Source of the DNA: Tetmemena sp. SeJ-2015
Taxonomy: Eukaryota; Ciliophora; Spirotrichea; Sporadotrichida; Oxytrichidae
Direction: 5' to 3'
Assembly (NCBI GenBank): GCA_027382625.1
Contig: JAJKFJ010022584.1
Coordinates: 1 to 64,000 of the forward strand
Length of the DNA stretch: 64,000 nt
Part shown: positions 34,601-48,200 of the stretch, piece by piece
How positions within the stretch are numbered: the stretch's first letter is position 1
How the letters are laid out: every line of letters starts with the position of its first letter
Translations under genes and position numbers: made by a program
Notes under the pieces: model-generated
Database searches by the model: none
What the model saw: the letters and a program-made list of their open reading frames with translations, nothing else
Told to the model about the DNA's origin: nothing

Positions 34601-37600
34601 AAATCATGACTGGACCAGCTGTTTTAAATAATAATTGTAGTGACAAAACTGGGAGGACTTGAAGCTCCATCTGCGAGGACTGAGTAGGTGAAAGTATTTC
34701 CACAATTATTAGAGTAGGAGAAATATTATGAGTAGTCAAAGGTTACTGACTTTGATTAAAGGGAGTAGTAAAAGAGTGGAATGGAAGTTTTGGTTGCTGT
34801 GATTGTGGGCTTGCATTTTATAGTTACAGTGAAAGAGAAGGAATATGCTTCAGTTGTGCTTATTGGGTTCGTAAATGTTAAAGTGACTGTGTAAACTCCT
34901 TGGGATTAATAGGTTGAAGAGCTAACTACCACTTTCTTAAAAATAGATAGAGAGGGGTTTTATAGATTAAATCTTGTTGGTAGTATCAAGACTAATTAAA
35001 TAAAATTGCGGTAGAGGGAGTTACTGCTGGTGAAACTGACATTGTAATTGTATGTGCAGAGCAAGATGGTTTGTCAACAGTATATGAAGAATAACTTATA
35101 TCTTTTGCAGTAGCATTAAAATAAATATTTGGGAACTCGATTATCAATTTATCATTACTCAATATAAAGGTGGAAATATATTTAATCTGGCAAAATTGAT
35201 TTAAGTCCTAATTCTTTATTAAAAACGCCCAAATAGTCTGTAAAATTCAACAGTCTTTTTGGCAAGAATTATTTGGTTTATTGCTATTTTTAAAATTATT
35301 GGCATCTTTGATATTTATTATAGCGTTTAAAACATAAACATACTTTTATCGCAAACTTTATTTCAAAATAGAAATTTATAAAATTATTGAGGTAATTAAT
35401 TGATTTTAAATTGTATGCTTGATTTGAATTTAAAGCATAGACGAAATAAGTTTCAGATTAGATTGGGGTTGGAAAAGTTACCTATAAAAATATAGATTTT
35501 AAATAATAGGAAGATTTATTCAAGCTAGCAACAGGAAGCTTGACAAAGAAATGTTTGGCATTCTCTCACATGCAAGTAAGACTTTAAAAAATTTAAGTAA
35601 TTTAAATTATTTCACTCAAGACAAGCTTGCAATGAGTGCTGATTTAAAAATTTTCATTTCGAGGAATAAATCTTAATAAATAGAGTTTTATTCACAAGCA
35701 ATAGATTAGGCAGAAAATTCCTTCAAAATTAATGGCCTGCACTTGTTTGATAAAAGCTTATTAAAATTTCTGGGACTTGAAAATATCGAGATTTAGTTGG
35801 GAATTATGCATCGCAAACTTGGTCTCAATCTCTATTCATCTTAAGTTCAGAATATAGATTTGCGAGCCCTTACATTAAAAAAACCTATTTGAGTCTATAC
35901 ATACTACTTACCTAATTAATTATTTATGGTTTTAAAATGTCATATTATTAAATAAGATATATTTTTAGTTTGAACAACTAAAAATAATTTAATTGTTATA
36001 ATTAGGAGAGCAATCTTAGATGGTTATAAACAGCAAGAGATTTTTTGAAGAACCATCAACAAATACTTAAATTTAATACAGCATTAAACTCCAAATACTT
36101 AATTTTAACTCATATAACAATTAATTGTGCATTTAATTTAATAACTTAAAGTAATATAATAATTTTGATGGTCTATATAGTTATTTATAGTTACAATTAT
36201 TTTAATATTTGTTACTTCATAATAATAAATTAATAATTTGGGTTATAAAGATATATATAAAACCCATTTGATAGACTATTTAATGATATATCTTAATATA
36301 GAAAATATATATTTAGATATGTTGATTGATAGATACCATGTCATTGGAGGCAGCTACTAAACTAGATTGTGCTGCATAGAGATAAGGAGTTGTGACTATA
36401 TCGTAGATATTAAGTCCTATTTGTGTGCTGATAGTGTAAGTTCTAGATTTGTCAGAGCAAATTTCATCTCCTGTAAAAAGCGTGTCCAATTAGGGTGTAT
36501 CATTTTACTCTTTTTTTATTCTAAATTACTGAAAATATTCGAGTTATATTTATTAACATAAATTAGGATTTTAGCAAATCCTTAATAAAGCTTGGACAAA
36601 ATTAATAAATGTTAAGTTAAGAACCCAATGTCCAAATTGAGATTAAAATCTCCACTAAACTTGCTATGAGTAGGGCACAAAATAAGATGGTTCACCATTT
36701 ATTGTAGAAGCAGTAAAAGTCTGAGTGGTGCAACCTACCGCTGCCTAATAAGGCAGCAAATCGGCGCGAGCAGTTGAGTTCATAACCGAGAAAAGATATA
36801 TCATTTTATAATTATTATAAAAGAACTGGTGTTGCGCTAAACCCATAGGCCTAAGTAGTTAATTGAGAGTTTACGACATAAAAATTGATGGAGTTGTAAC
36901 TCGAAATAGAAATTAAAGTCAATTAAACTCAAATATTTGGATAAATGTTCTAAAGAATAAAAAATGATTTTGTTTCTTAAAAATCTTCCTTAAAATAATA
37001 AAAATTTGGGAATAAATAAATTCTAAAAATTTCATTGCTAATTTGTTACAATTTTATATTATGATAAATAGTGATTGAGGTCACTACGGGAGCAACTTGA
37101 TAAAACATTATGCATAATTTAGGGAATTTTAAAACTATAAAATTTTTTTAGTTTGAATAATATCCTAAATGCTTTAAGTCTTTATAAACTTCAATTCTCA
37201 TTTATTTATTGTAGTTTACATAGTCTTTTTCTAAGATTGTTATCTATTTTTGGAAAATTAAATTATAAATATTTTATGAAATTAAAATTAAAAAAACTTA
37301 GTCATAAATTATATCGAAAAAGTTTACGTACAAGACTCGTCACTCTTAATTTATTAAATCTAAAAATTTTATATGAAAATAATTAAAATGATTTATGATT
37401 ATTCTAAAATACTACAGACTTAATTAAGAGAAAGATATTGGAATATGATAACAAAAATTATAAGATAAAATTTTCAAAAATTAATAACCTTCAAAATGTA
37501 TTAGAATTTTGAGGTAAAAAATAGATATAAATTACTACTCTTAGAGCTTGCTAGAAATGCAGCTATCTTAGTTGTAGAAAGGGGTACAAATAAATAAAAT

Positions 37601-40600
37601 GAACCTCCGAATAGTCCTTCAAAAGTTGGCAAAATATGATTCATTATTTTAAATATGTGCTCGAAATATTTGCTAAACTCCATAAAATGAAAGTTTACTG
37701 ACTGTTTATTGCGCTTAAATATAATAAATAATTAGGAAGATCCAATATTGTAGTTTCTGATTATATAAGAATCATATATTTATATTCTGATAAAAAAATA
37801 TGTTTATCTAAATAAGATGACCGTTTTGAATTTAATCATAAGATTTATTTTTAAAAGCCATTTAAATAATCAGAAATCTCTTCCATGATTGTAGTAAATT
37901 AAAGTTTATGTTTAGCAAGAACGAAACTTCTAAATATTTGAAGAAGCTTTATTATAATAAAAATAATATTTGAATTTTGAATCGACTTGCAAGCTCATTT
38001 CGACCATGGCTGTATAAAACTCTGTAGAGCTTTTGTATCTTGCATCTGTACATTTAATAATAAAATTGTCTCATATAGCCAGTTTGTTCAAAATTCATTT
38101 AGAAACTGATTAAATATTGGTCAAATAGGAATAAGTTATTTAGGAAATAGCATTCTCAAATTCAAAATGATTTAAAATATGTTTTAGTTGATTTTAATTT
38201 CATACTTTAATTTTCAAATAATTTTAATGAAAATGGGTTTTGACGCAATTGAATTGTCACAACAGCGACAGCTCAAGAAAAGATGAAGCTTTTTTAAATT
38301 TGCGGAAATACTAAAAGCAAATATAAACAATGTTTGCAAAATTATCAGCAAAGGTAAAAAAAATATTTATGACTGTTTTAACTAGTGATAAAGCAGAGAG
38401 AATGTATACAGGAATAAATCTAAGAAAATATAATGCAACTACTCAAGTTTTCGAAGTAGATTGATGAAATTACTTAAGCACTCAAAATATAAATCAAAAG
38501 CAGAAGATGTCATTTAGCAGTACTCAAATACTTTTCAGGTGTATTTAAACTGTGACAATAAATCTATTTGGGGGGGGCCTTTCCTCGTCATCCACTTTTT
38601 TCAAGAAAAAATGAAAAATCACTATACAGCCTAAAATCAGCCAAAAATTACAATTATTTAGTCCAAATTTAAATCCAAAAGGTTTAACCTGTTCATATTC
38701 TCCAATTTAGAGAATTTAAAAAATCTAATTGTATAAAGATTGTAATATAATTTAAGAAAATTAAATACCTTAATAAGTTTATGGTTTCTAATGTAACAAT
38801 TAATTTATAGATCTTTAAACTTATATATAAGAGCTTTATAATTCTCTTACTTTAGAGCACACATTGAAGCCTAGTTAGTTTAAAAATTAGCATCTTTATC
38901 TATTTATTATTTATGTCAATAATCTTTTTATTTAAACTTGATAAATTAAGAAATCCTATTTATTATATCTATAAAGTAGTCTTAAAGATTATTTTTTCTG
39001 TCTTCTACATGCAAAAACTTTAAGATGTTTTCTAAATAAGAGAATATGAGCAGGTTAGACACTTTGGATTTGAATTTGGACTATGGAATTGTTGTTTATA
39101 GCTGATTTTAGGCTAGACAGTGATTTTTCATATTTTCATGAAAAAAGTGGATGACGAGGAAAGGCCCCCCCATCTATTTCAAAAATAAATTTCTCTATAA
39201 CCTAATGCCATCTTCGCCATAATTAAGATTAAATTAATTTATTATAGCTATATTTGTAAAACAAAACTCTACTGTTTTTGCTTTTCATTTATGTTTTTTA
39301 AGATAAAGACAATCAAAGTTAATATAATTTATTGATTACATTAGTTGACAAGTCAAAAGTAATCATGAAATGCTGTGTTCTATAGTTAGATGACGATCCT
39401 CCATATTCTTAAATTTTATTTTCTCGAAAACCACACCCAATAATTGTCTAAACTCCCGTTTAAGGCAAACCTACATCTAAAATATTTTATAGCTTCATAA
39501 AATTTAAAAACCCTAAGCGTACAATTTTTTTATTTTTTTCATTCCTTAATTTAGTTCTTTTGGTATTTTTTTCTTAAAAATCAATTGAATTCCTAAAATA
39601 TTTAATTAGTTTTTAAAGAAAAATTTCACGATGTTGTCGTTTTTAACTTAAAAAGTTTTTAAAAATAAATATAATTAAAATTATAGCATAAATTTAAGTT
39701 ATCTAATATATATATTGAATAATAATCTATGGCGCTAAAGTTTCCTCTAGAAGGTGCTAAAAATTAATTATTTTTGTACTGAAGGATAGTCTTACTATAG
39801 TCTGAATGTTGCTATCTCAGTAAAAATAAGTATTCGATGCAAACTTTAAAAATAATACTTTTAATTTAAACACTAAATTTAATAAAAACATATTAGGAAA
39901 TAATTTTAATTATTTTTAAGAATTATTTACTACTAATTTTAATAAATATATGTTTAAGATAATTTTAATTGTGTGCAAAGGATATTCTGTGGATTGATTA
40001 GAATGAGGTGTTATTTGTGAATATAAATTAGCTAGCCACATAGAACTCATCACTTATTTAGATAATTATAATATTAATTTTGATAAAAAAAATAAAGTAG
40101 AAAAGGAAGAGAAGAAGAAACAAAGGCCTTGATCAAAGTTTCTTAATAATTTCATTATAAGTTTTAGAATAAAAATACCAGAATTAACTTAACTGAATAA
40201 TGCTTTAATATATTTTAATTATTTTGGCTTGATATTGCAGATTTTATTTTTTTAAGGCCTATTGAGTGAATTATTTTCTAGAAAGAGGATTTAAATGACT
40301 AAAAACTTCAAATATTATACTCTAAAATATTGAGAAATTAAAAAAGGCATGAACATATAGCGCATTTATATCCTGAATAGGGTTAATATTTAAAAAAAGT
40401 CTGATAAATTTAAACATTCAAAGTAATATTAGAATTAATATTTTAAAATATAATTAAATTAGAAATTATAGGAATAAATATATTTAGATCATCATTAAAT
40501 TAGAATGTTAAAATTTATAATGCAATATCCGCTAACAGGTAGAAGCTAGATTGAGATGAAATTTTCAGCAAATTCTTTGCATTGTGAGTAGCAACTATTC

Positions 40601-43600
40601 TAAGGGATTTAATTTGATAACTTTGAAATAAATGAAAGAGAATTATGAATGAAGAGTGAGTAAATTATGGTCACCTAGAAGTTGAGAACAAGAATAAATC
40701 TTGCGGCAAAATAGGGTCGGCGAGGACTTATACTAAATAACGCATCTCCTGATAAAGTAGCAGCAAGGGGAGTAATTAATTTTGCTTAAATCATATAAAG
40801 AGCCCTTTCTATCCAAAAATTATTATGTAATGTGATGCTTTAGTCTCACGGTAAAATATTTTAGATGTAAAAAGTGGCGATTTTCAGCATTAATTTATTT
40901 GAAGATGCCATCTCATACTTTAGACTTCACAAATCTAATTGTTAGCCCTAGATTTGGATATCTAAAAATATTTTTACAATTTCAAGTGGAGCATTTTTTA
41001 TCCTTCTCCTGGGGAAGAAAAAGAAAAAACATAAAAGAAGGGCTGGGACTCGCATTTCACAACAGACTTTAGGCATTATGCTTTTATGTATTGGCGAATG
41101 CGCAAATTAATTTTATGTTTTTAAATATGTCCTGATGGTCGGGGGGTACTCCATTATTACTCCTCTAATTTCTTAAATCTTCATTTAATCATCAGTCTAA
41201 GTACCCTTTACAACCAAATTAATATTTATAACTGCATATCCATAAGAAGATTAAGCTCCCAAAATTTAAATTTATCCCAAGGCAGAATTCGCGCCAACAA
41301 AATAAAATTTAACAAACCCTCCAGTAGATGCCGTAGTTGCAATCTTATTAAAAAAATTTAAATTGATATTCTCTATTTCTTATTTTTTGAAGCTTGGGTG
41401 TGAATTTGATGATAGCGAGATATGCATCAGGGCTTTTATAATAAAATGCTCCTACGATGTAGCCACTTAAAATATAATATTTCAATGATTAGTTTTAACT
41501 TGAATCAAAGTGAACAAAGTTCTGATGTTTAAATATATTAAATTGCTGTTATAAGTTATGTTATTTTGTTAATGGCTAATTTATAAGTATTTTAAAGTAA
41601 TTCCCTTTTTAATACTATAATTTGATCTTCTTTAAAGTATAAAATTCAAAAATAACTAGGCGAAAATATAAACTATATATAATAAGTTAAATATATTTTC
41701 TTAAAAATAAAAATATTTCCTCTCTTTATTAATTAAAAAATCAATTTCATTGAATAAAATTAGCCTTTCTTAGTTTAATTCTTGATTATAAAGCAAAATT
41801 TATTATTTGATGCTAACCTGTAAAATGGACACTTTTAACATATTCCTTAGGCCTTAAATTTAAATATAGCAAATTATCATCAACAATTTCTTGGCTCTAA
41901 AAAGATAAATGAATTAACCTATCTTCCTTGATTTATTTTTGAATATATATTATTCCAATTATTAACTTGAATAAACTCTGAAATGATGATCTTTAAATTA
42001 AGGCTTTTGGAATTTTATTTGGTAGATCTCTTCTTTTAATTTAAAATAATTACTCAGGTATAAAGAAATCTGTATTATTTAGTGAAAGAAAGATATATGA
42101 AATAAAGAACAATGATCAATTTAATTTAAGATTACGAGATAGAGTTGAATAAATAAGTGTTATTCTTAAGTATTTTTGCTTATGAATAGTTAATTACTAT
42201 TAACAAAATTAATTAATTTTTAACAATTATATCTAAAAATTGGTAATTTAAATAAATTTGCCTATATGGTGTTCCTCCACTTGCATAGAATATTGCAAAA
42301 ACACTTGATAGACCATCTTCTTTTTAAATATAATTATTTTGAATTGAGAAAATACAAATCTTTAATAGAAAATTGATTCTCATTCTTGAAAATAAAATTG
42401 CTCATTATAAATTTAAGTTTAGAATTTAAATCTAGCAGCAGTACGATTCTAGAGGCTGCTGTATTAGGAGTAGCAGACTATTGAAACTTAACGCTCACTA
42501 TGTTCAAATTTTATTTAATAATACTTATAAAATAATAGCGTCAACATTTAAGCACTAGGAATTTAATAACAATTATTGACCACTTCTAAAAATTGCAAAT
42601 TTAATTTTCCACATCTGAAAATTTTACAAGAGCCTTTATCTTTTGTAAAATAATAAAAAAATTTGGAGTTATTCAGAGTTTTATATATAATATTTTCTTT
42701 TTTATAAATTAAACAGTTAAAGGTAAAATCAAATTTATCTTGTAAGTAATTTAAATAGCTCAGTTGTTTTCACAGACAAGAAATAAACTAGATTAATAAA
42801 ATCCCATTTATGGATTAATTCTTTCCACCTCTTTTCTCTGAATTATACTAGAATGAGTTAAAGATATACACATTAAACTAGAAAGCAAGATATTCACAGA
42901 AAATTGCTCAGTCCGAAATCATTTGAAGGCAGATTATATAATGATATAGATACAAATCATCAATTTTCTTTTATTTAATTTTCGAAATTGCTATTTTGAA
43001 GTAAAGAAAAATTAAGTTAAAACCTCCTTTTTATTATCTGATAGATAAATTCATCATTTTAAATTATTTATCTTTCTTATATGAACATCTACTATTATAA
43101 TCTAAATAAAATATAGCAGATAGATATAATTTTACGAAGTTTATTTTAATGTCATAGTAATCAATATATTAGGAAAAAGACCACACCATGTCTCCATTAG
43201 CATTTAAAATTATTTTATTGTTTTATTTTATTTTAGAAATTGATTGTAATATGAATTTTTAGATTGTAGTAGGCAAGAGCTAAAAATTATATTTTGCTAA
43301 GCCACCTGGTCCAAAGGGGTAATACCAAGTAACTATTATTTAAATTGTAACTCCTTTTGTTGCTATTGCCATATTTATACTTAAATAATGAAATGAATAT
43401 TTCCAACTGGATCCACGTCGAAAGCTTTGTTCAAATATTTTAATTGTTGACTACGTAATATTAGAGATCTCCATATGCTCTAGGATATTAAATTATGATA
43501 GGTATACTTCAACAACAAAAATAATTAAAATAAAAATATTATTGCACCAATTAATATCAAAGTCATTTAAAGAGTTATCATTTTCAAACTTATCTATCCA

Positions 43601-44100
43601 GAATATTTATTTTGAGATGTTATTTAGTCCTAATCTTCATAAAATTAGGGTGGGTAAATTTAAATACTAAAATTTATTGAAGGGCAATTTAAATGCATAA
43701 CTTTTATGTTTGAAGCAATTAAAAAACTAAAATTTTATACTTGCAGCTTTTTAGTAAATTTGAACCTTGAAATAGACTTATCAATATCAAAATAGCTTAA
43801 ATAATTCATTTATATTTTAAAATAAAATTAAAAATATAAATACAAAAAGAGACAAAGATATATTTAATATTTTTAACCATGGATCTTTATAATTTACTCT
43901 TAAATTAATTTTTAAGCTGCTACAACAGACTATCGATATATAATCCAACTTGACATATTTATAACTTTTCTATATAATGAAATTTAATAAGCAATTATAA
44001 AATCATAAATGGCTATAAATCCCTCTCTATTATGTATAATTAGCTTATAATTGTTCAAACTTTAGAATAATAATCAACAATAATATTTATTAGTATAGGT
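31629..44100 (-). CDS. D1: very large propeller/Ig-like membrane protein (tandem copy 1)
   Basis: Stop TGA at 31629-31631; the 5' end is estimated. Reading the minus strand from the N-terminus: propeller-like repeats (FDVDPVGNIHFI at about 43400; FVGANSALG and LGAQSSYGYAV at 41230-41330), KCTDARYKSSTEFYTAM (about 38030), GDEICSDKSRTYTISTQ (36400-36480), KKVVVSSS then GVYTVTLTFTNP (34850-34940), IYTEDDSLRGVHELTSVA (34530-34600), DRFFILGKSYISTS and FKFLGIDTIHTM (32880-33000), helices, and a cytoplasmic tail NYKKQLFAAQYG ending in a basic RLFPY. The TVTLTFTNP..TVTIKCKPT pattern is Ig/CADG-like. The order matches D2 and D3 block by block. It is probably a surface protein; function unknown. FB-2 and many IESs lie inside the span. 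Confidence 0.65.
34935..34975 (-). other. IES in D1, pointer AAGA (minus strand), 37 bp removed
   Basis: TCTT on the plus strand at 34935-34938 and 34972-34975. Minus-strand joining gives SLDTTNK-KVVVSSST in frame. D2 and D3 have IESs at the same codon with other pointers and lengths. Confidence 0.75.
38570..39171. mobile_element. Foldback element FB-2 (602 bp) with perfect 8-bp target duplication
   Basis: Left end is eight G then CCTTTCCTCGTCATCC; right end is the reverse complement (GGATGACGAGGAAAGG then seven C). The inverted repeats extend about 130 bp (CACTTTTTTCA, GAAAAATCACT, CCTAAAATCAGC shared). The flanks carry ATCTATTT at 38562-38569 and 39172-39179, a perfect 8-bp target duplication. 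This size suits hAT-type transposition, but the G-run tip does not prove it. No coding capacity. Confidence 0.92.
41296..41316 (-). other. Ultrashort IES in D1, pointer TTTGTT (minus strand), 15 bp removed
   Basis: AACAAA on the plus strand at 41296-41301 and 41311-41316. Minus-strand joining gives TASTGGFVGANSALG. The removal is a multiple of three, so frame alone does not demand it; D2 has an 11-bp removal at the same codon that is needed for frame. Confidence 0.65.
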
Positions 44101-44220
44101 ATAATAGAATTTGGTAACCAGCGATTCATATTCTTTAAAATACTTAAATTTACAGTGGAGAACTAACTATAATAGAATTGAATTATTAAGAAAATATTCT
44201 CATTTATTAAAATAAAGAAA

Positions 44221-44610
44221 ATGAGTGTGGAGACCTAAACAAGAAAAATGAAAAGCAAGCAGGTTCAATTCTCTTTGAATATCATTTAAGAAAATTAATG
44301 TAAGCAAACCATGTAGCTTTTTATCTTATTTTTTGATTTAGCCCTAATTTTCATCAAAAAATTCATTCAATTGCAAATTAATCTGGGTTTATAGTAGAAG
44401 TCGATGGGAAGCTAGAACTCCTCAATATTTATCTATATTAGAGTGATGCCCACCTAAATACAAAGAGAAGAGTATTCGTGCCTTTCCAGATATGTAAGAA
44501 ATCAGATATTAGCATAAAGATAAACTTAGGAGCAACGTCAGAGAGTATTTAGAATTATTAAAGGACCAGAAATAAGTGAAAACAAATTAGAAATCACAAA
44601 GATAATGTGA
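44221..44610 (+). other. Unassigned ORF, 129 codons, between D1 and D2
   Basis: ATG 44221 to TGA 44608-44610, uninterrupted in the ciliate code; very rich in TAA/TAG Gln codons. Pieces include FIYIRVMPTQIQREEYSC and RVFRIIKGPEISENKLEI. No family recognised. Other plus frames and a minus frame (GITLIQINIEEFQLPIDFYY) are also open here, so it may instead be the 5' end of D1 or chance. Confidence 0.25.
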
Positions 44611-45241
44611 GGGAGAACCTATGCTAAAGGCAAGCAAATTATAGTCTGTTGTAAATAATGCAATTAAATTAATGAATTTTCTATTTTGTTATCGCAATCA
44701 TCTTTTTATATTTCACTTATAATTAAATTAAATTCAATATTTTTTAAAGCAAATCTTAAAACTTTCTAAATCTTTAAAAGGGAAAATATTTATGATTTAA
44801 GTTAATATTTTATTTTACTTCTATGTCGTTTAAATCTCTATAATATTTTTCATCTCACTCTTTAAATTTATATTAGACAACATTAATGCCATTATTCAAT
44901 TTAGTATTGGAAAACAAGAATTAAGCATCACTATTTAATTCATTAAGATTTCTTTTTTATTTTAATATTGTCGCTATAAACTTTTTTTTTCTACTAAGGC
45001 ATTGATAGATAAATTAATCGATTCTTTAAATTTAAAGAATAAGGAATTTTTGACTGTATTAAAATTCTAAATATAACTTACTTTACATAATGTCATTTGC
45101 TTCTAACTTAGTTTAATGAAAATGAGCACAAATATTAAACATTATGAAAATATTTGAGAGAAAAAAGTAGATTACTAATAAATTACAAATTTTTGATAAA
45201 ATTTGCTTAATTTTAATATAAAGTGAGACTTATATATGTGA
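44611..45241. other. Gene-free AT-rich stretch
   Basis: No conserved block or structured element seen between the unassigned ORF and the D2 stop. Confidence 0.45.
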
Positions 45242-48200
45242 TCAGTGATGCTATTATATCTTGATTTGGATTTTCTCTGAAACTCTTTAGGTTAGAAACA
45301 ACCTAGTTGGCTTAAAGTTAATTGACTTTTTATTTAAGCTTTACTCTAATTTATTCTGTGAAAGTTTAACAGTCGAGTCTTAAATATCGCCATATTAAGC
45401 TGCGAATAGTTAATCTTTGTAGCTTTTGTTTATTTTTGCTTTGAGAGTTTTATCCTCAATAAAAATATATCAACTTCTTCAATTACTAAAGTTTCTTCTT
45501 TGATAAGGGTTTCTTAAGTTTGAGAAAGCTTTACTGTTTCGAGTTTATGTCTATAAAGCTTAATGAAAATATTTAATCTAGAATTCATTACAGATGTCAT
45601 TCAAAAAAAAAGATAAATTTATTTAAAAAAATAATAAGTATCTAAACGGCCCTAAAGAAAATTGCTTTTAAAATTTTCAAGAGTTAAAAGAGCGTAAATT
45701 TGAATTTCATTAAATCTTTAAGGCAAATTTTTACTTGAAATACTATATAAAGGAAGTTGGAACATATTTTTTAAGCAGCGTCAATTTTCTAAACATTTTA
45801 ACTGTATAAAAATTCTTTCGTCCTACCTATTCTATCAATCAGCAATATATTGAATTAATTTATATTGCTCTCGTATTAATTTTAATTTGTATTTGATGTA
45901 TAATGAATCTTTTGATTTCCTCAATGAATTGAACATTTACAAGCACAAAGTTGATAACTATCACCAATGCGACAATCGCCATATAAATACACCCAAAGTA
46001 GAACTTGATTAAATAAGTCAACTAGATTTAGCTCATCATGTAACTCAAAAGCAGGCACACCAAATAACTCACTTCATTCAACAAACTCAACTTGTGCTCT
46101 AATTAATTCAAAAATGGCTAGCTTTTGGTAATCGTCCAAATATATACATAAGTCAAACTTATCTGAATCCCTAGCTGCATTTAAAATGGAAGCCAAGGTA
46201 AATATAGTCATATATTTAAAGCATTAAATTTAACCAATTCAAATTTAGAAAGAATCCAAAAGCAAACCTCCGCATAAAAAATAAACTGAAAAAGAAGTAA
46301 TAGGACTTAGAGCTCAGGTAGTGATTTTCAAAAGAGGTCCCAAATTTATCTCTTTAAAATGACATTTAATTTTAATACTTCTATCTCGAAAGGTTCTCGC
46401 CCTCTCATTCTCAATTCCAATGAATTTTTAAGGTTGCCTCTTATTGAACCATATATTATAAAATGATTTCTCATTTTTAAACGATAAATAATCTGCAAAA
46501 TAGTTTACTGGAGGAAAGGAGGGTATAGGATAATTATGATAACTATCATAACCGATGTGATAATGTTATTTAAGCTTTTCTATGAGGAAGAACCGGAATT
46601 CAGAGTGTGTTTAAATAGCACCTGAAATACAGCTATGCTCATTTTTTATTTAAAGGTAAAAGATCAGGAACAGTCGGAGGAAATAGTTGAATAAAATAAT
46701 AATAATTTTATAATAGAATCTCAGCTAGTTGTAAATTTCTTGAAATACTCCTGCAATAGCAAAACCTTTTAAGGTTCGTTTAATTTGTAAAAATGAACTC
46801 TTGAAAGTGCCAGTGATTGCTAAAACCAGTTTCATTATAGCAAGTGTTAGAAAGCCTAAGGCAAAAAGAATCGAGCAACTCTACAGGACTTATAAAAAAA
46901 ATCAAATTTAAATTTACTGCTAAAGAGTAAATGGAATCATGGCCTAAGAAAGTAAAGTTTAGAGGTATTTCTGAGTTATCATCTGAGTTTTCAATGTAGT
47001 TTCTCCCAAGAATATAGAACCTGTCAATAGTTGGTATGATTCTCCGCAAGTCTAAGAATAAGGGGTGTGTAAGAAACTAGTTAAAGTAGAGGACTATGGA
47101 GGGAAATTCTCGATTTATTAGAGGCAGTAGAACTATAGTTATAGGTTAGAAATCGCACTCCAAACACAGTAAACATTCTTTCGACTTTAATAAATTATTG
47201 CATTTTTGTTCTTACAGTTTCGACTAAATTCAAAATTAATCAAGGTAAAAAAGTTATCTTACACAAAGAAACCCAATATGATAGCCTAGAAGAGGAAGAT
47301 ATAAAGAACTACCTCGAATAGCACTCCAAAAGCAAAAGTGATAAAATAAATTATTAAATTATAAATAAGTGTAACCACTCTGTTCTAAACTTAAATTAAC
47401 AAGACTTGCAACTTACTTTTATCAACTTGATTAGGGAGAGAAGCAGAGATAACTTCGAAGTTTCTAATTTTGAGTTCTTCAGAGCTAGATAGTAATCTAC
47501 TTTACGAGGGTATATTTCTAACTATCTCGACCTTAACTTTGTCCTCTACAAAAATAAATAATCATTGTAGCTTGAAACTAAGAATGTGTTATTGAATATT
47601 AACTTTAGAGTTATGAGTCTTTCCTCGTAGCCTTAGATTTCCCAATTATTCAATTCTTACCCAATTCTCAAATAATTTTAAACATTTTTAAATAAGGGTA
47701 GAGGTAAACTATGAGCATGGCGTCCTTGAATATTTTATTTCGATTGTCAAATTAAAGATCTTGATTAACCTCTATTTACATTTCTCCAAAGATGTTATTT
47801 AACGATATAAAATTGAATTCTAAGTATATTTAAAATGAGTTTTAATAAAAGAATTTTGTGGATATAATGTTGTTAATCTAGAGTAATAGCTAAACAGGAA
47901 TAAATAGTGCTTAAGATCACAAGAATATAAGCCATTTTTATTTAAATAATTTGTATTTATAATCTTGCACTAATTGATTTTATTGATGCTTGAAACTCCT
48001 ACAAATAATTTTGCTGCTCTTTGGTAAGATTAAATAAGTTTTTAGATTTGAATTCAATTCGATTCAATAAAATATTTCATTTTAAATGATCAAATATTAA
48101 GAATTCATTTTATGATGAAGATTGTTGAAGTAGGTTTAAAAAAATTTCTGAGGAGTATAGATCCATCTTTTACTGATAAATCTCTTCTTCTGAGTAATTA

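Noticed and set aside
36740..36757. Perfect 7-bp hairpin GCTGCCT-AATA-AGGCAGC as a terminator or regulatory site
   Set aside because: It lies at the edge of the minus-strand D1 block AAVGCTTQTFTAS, which corresponds to ATGCTAPTLTF of D3, so coding explains much of it; an isolated short stem is weak evidence.
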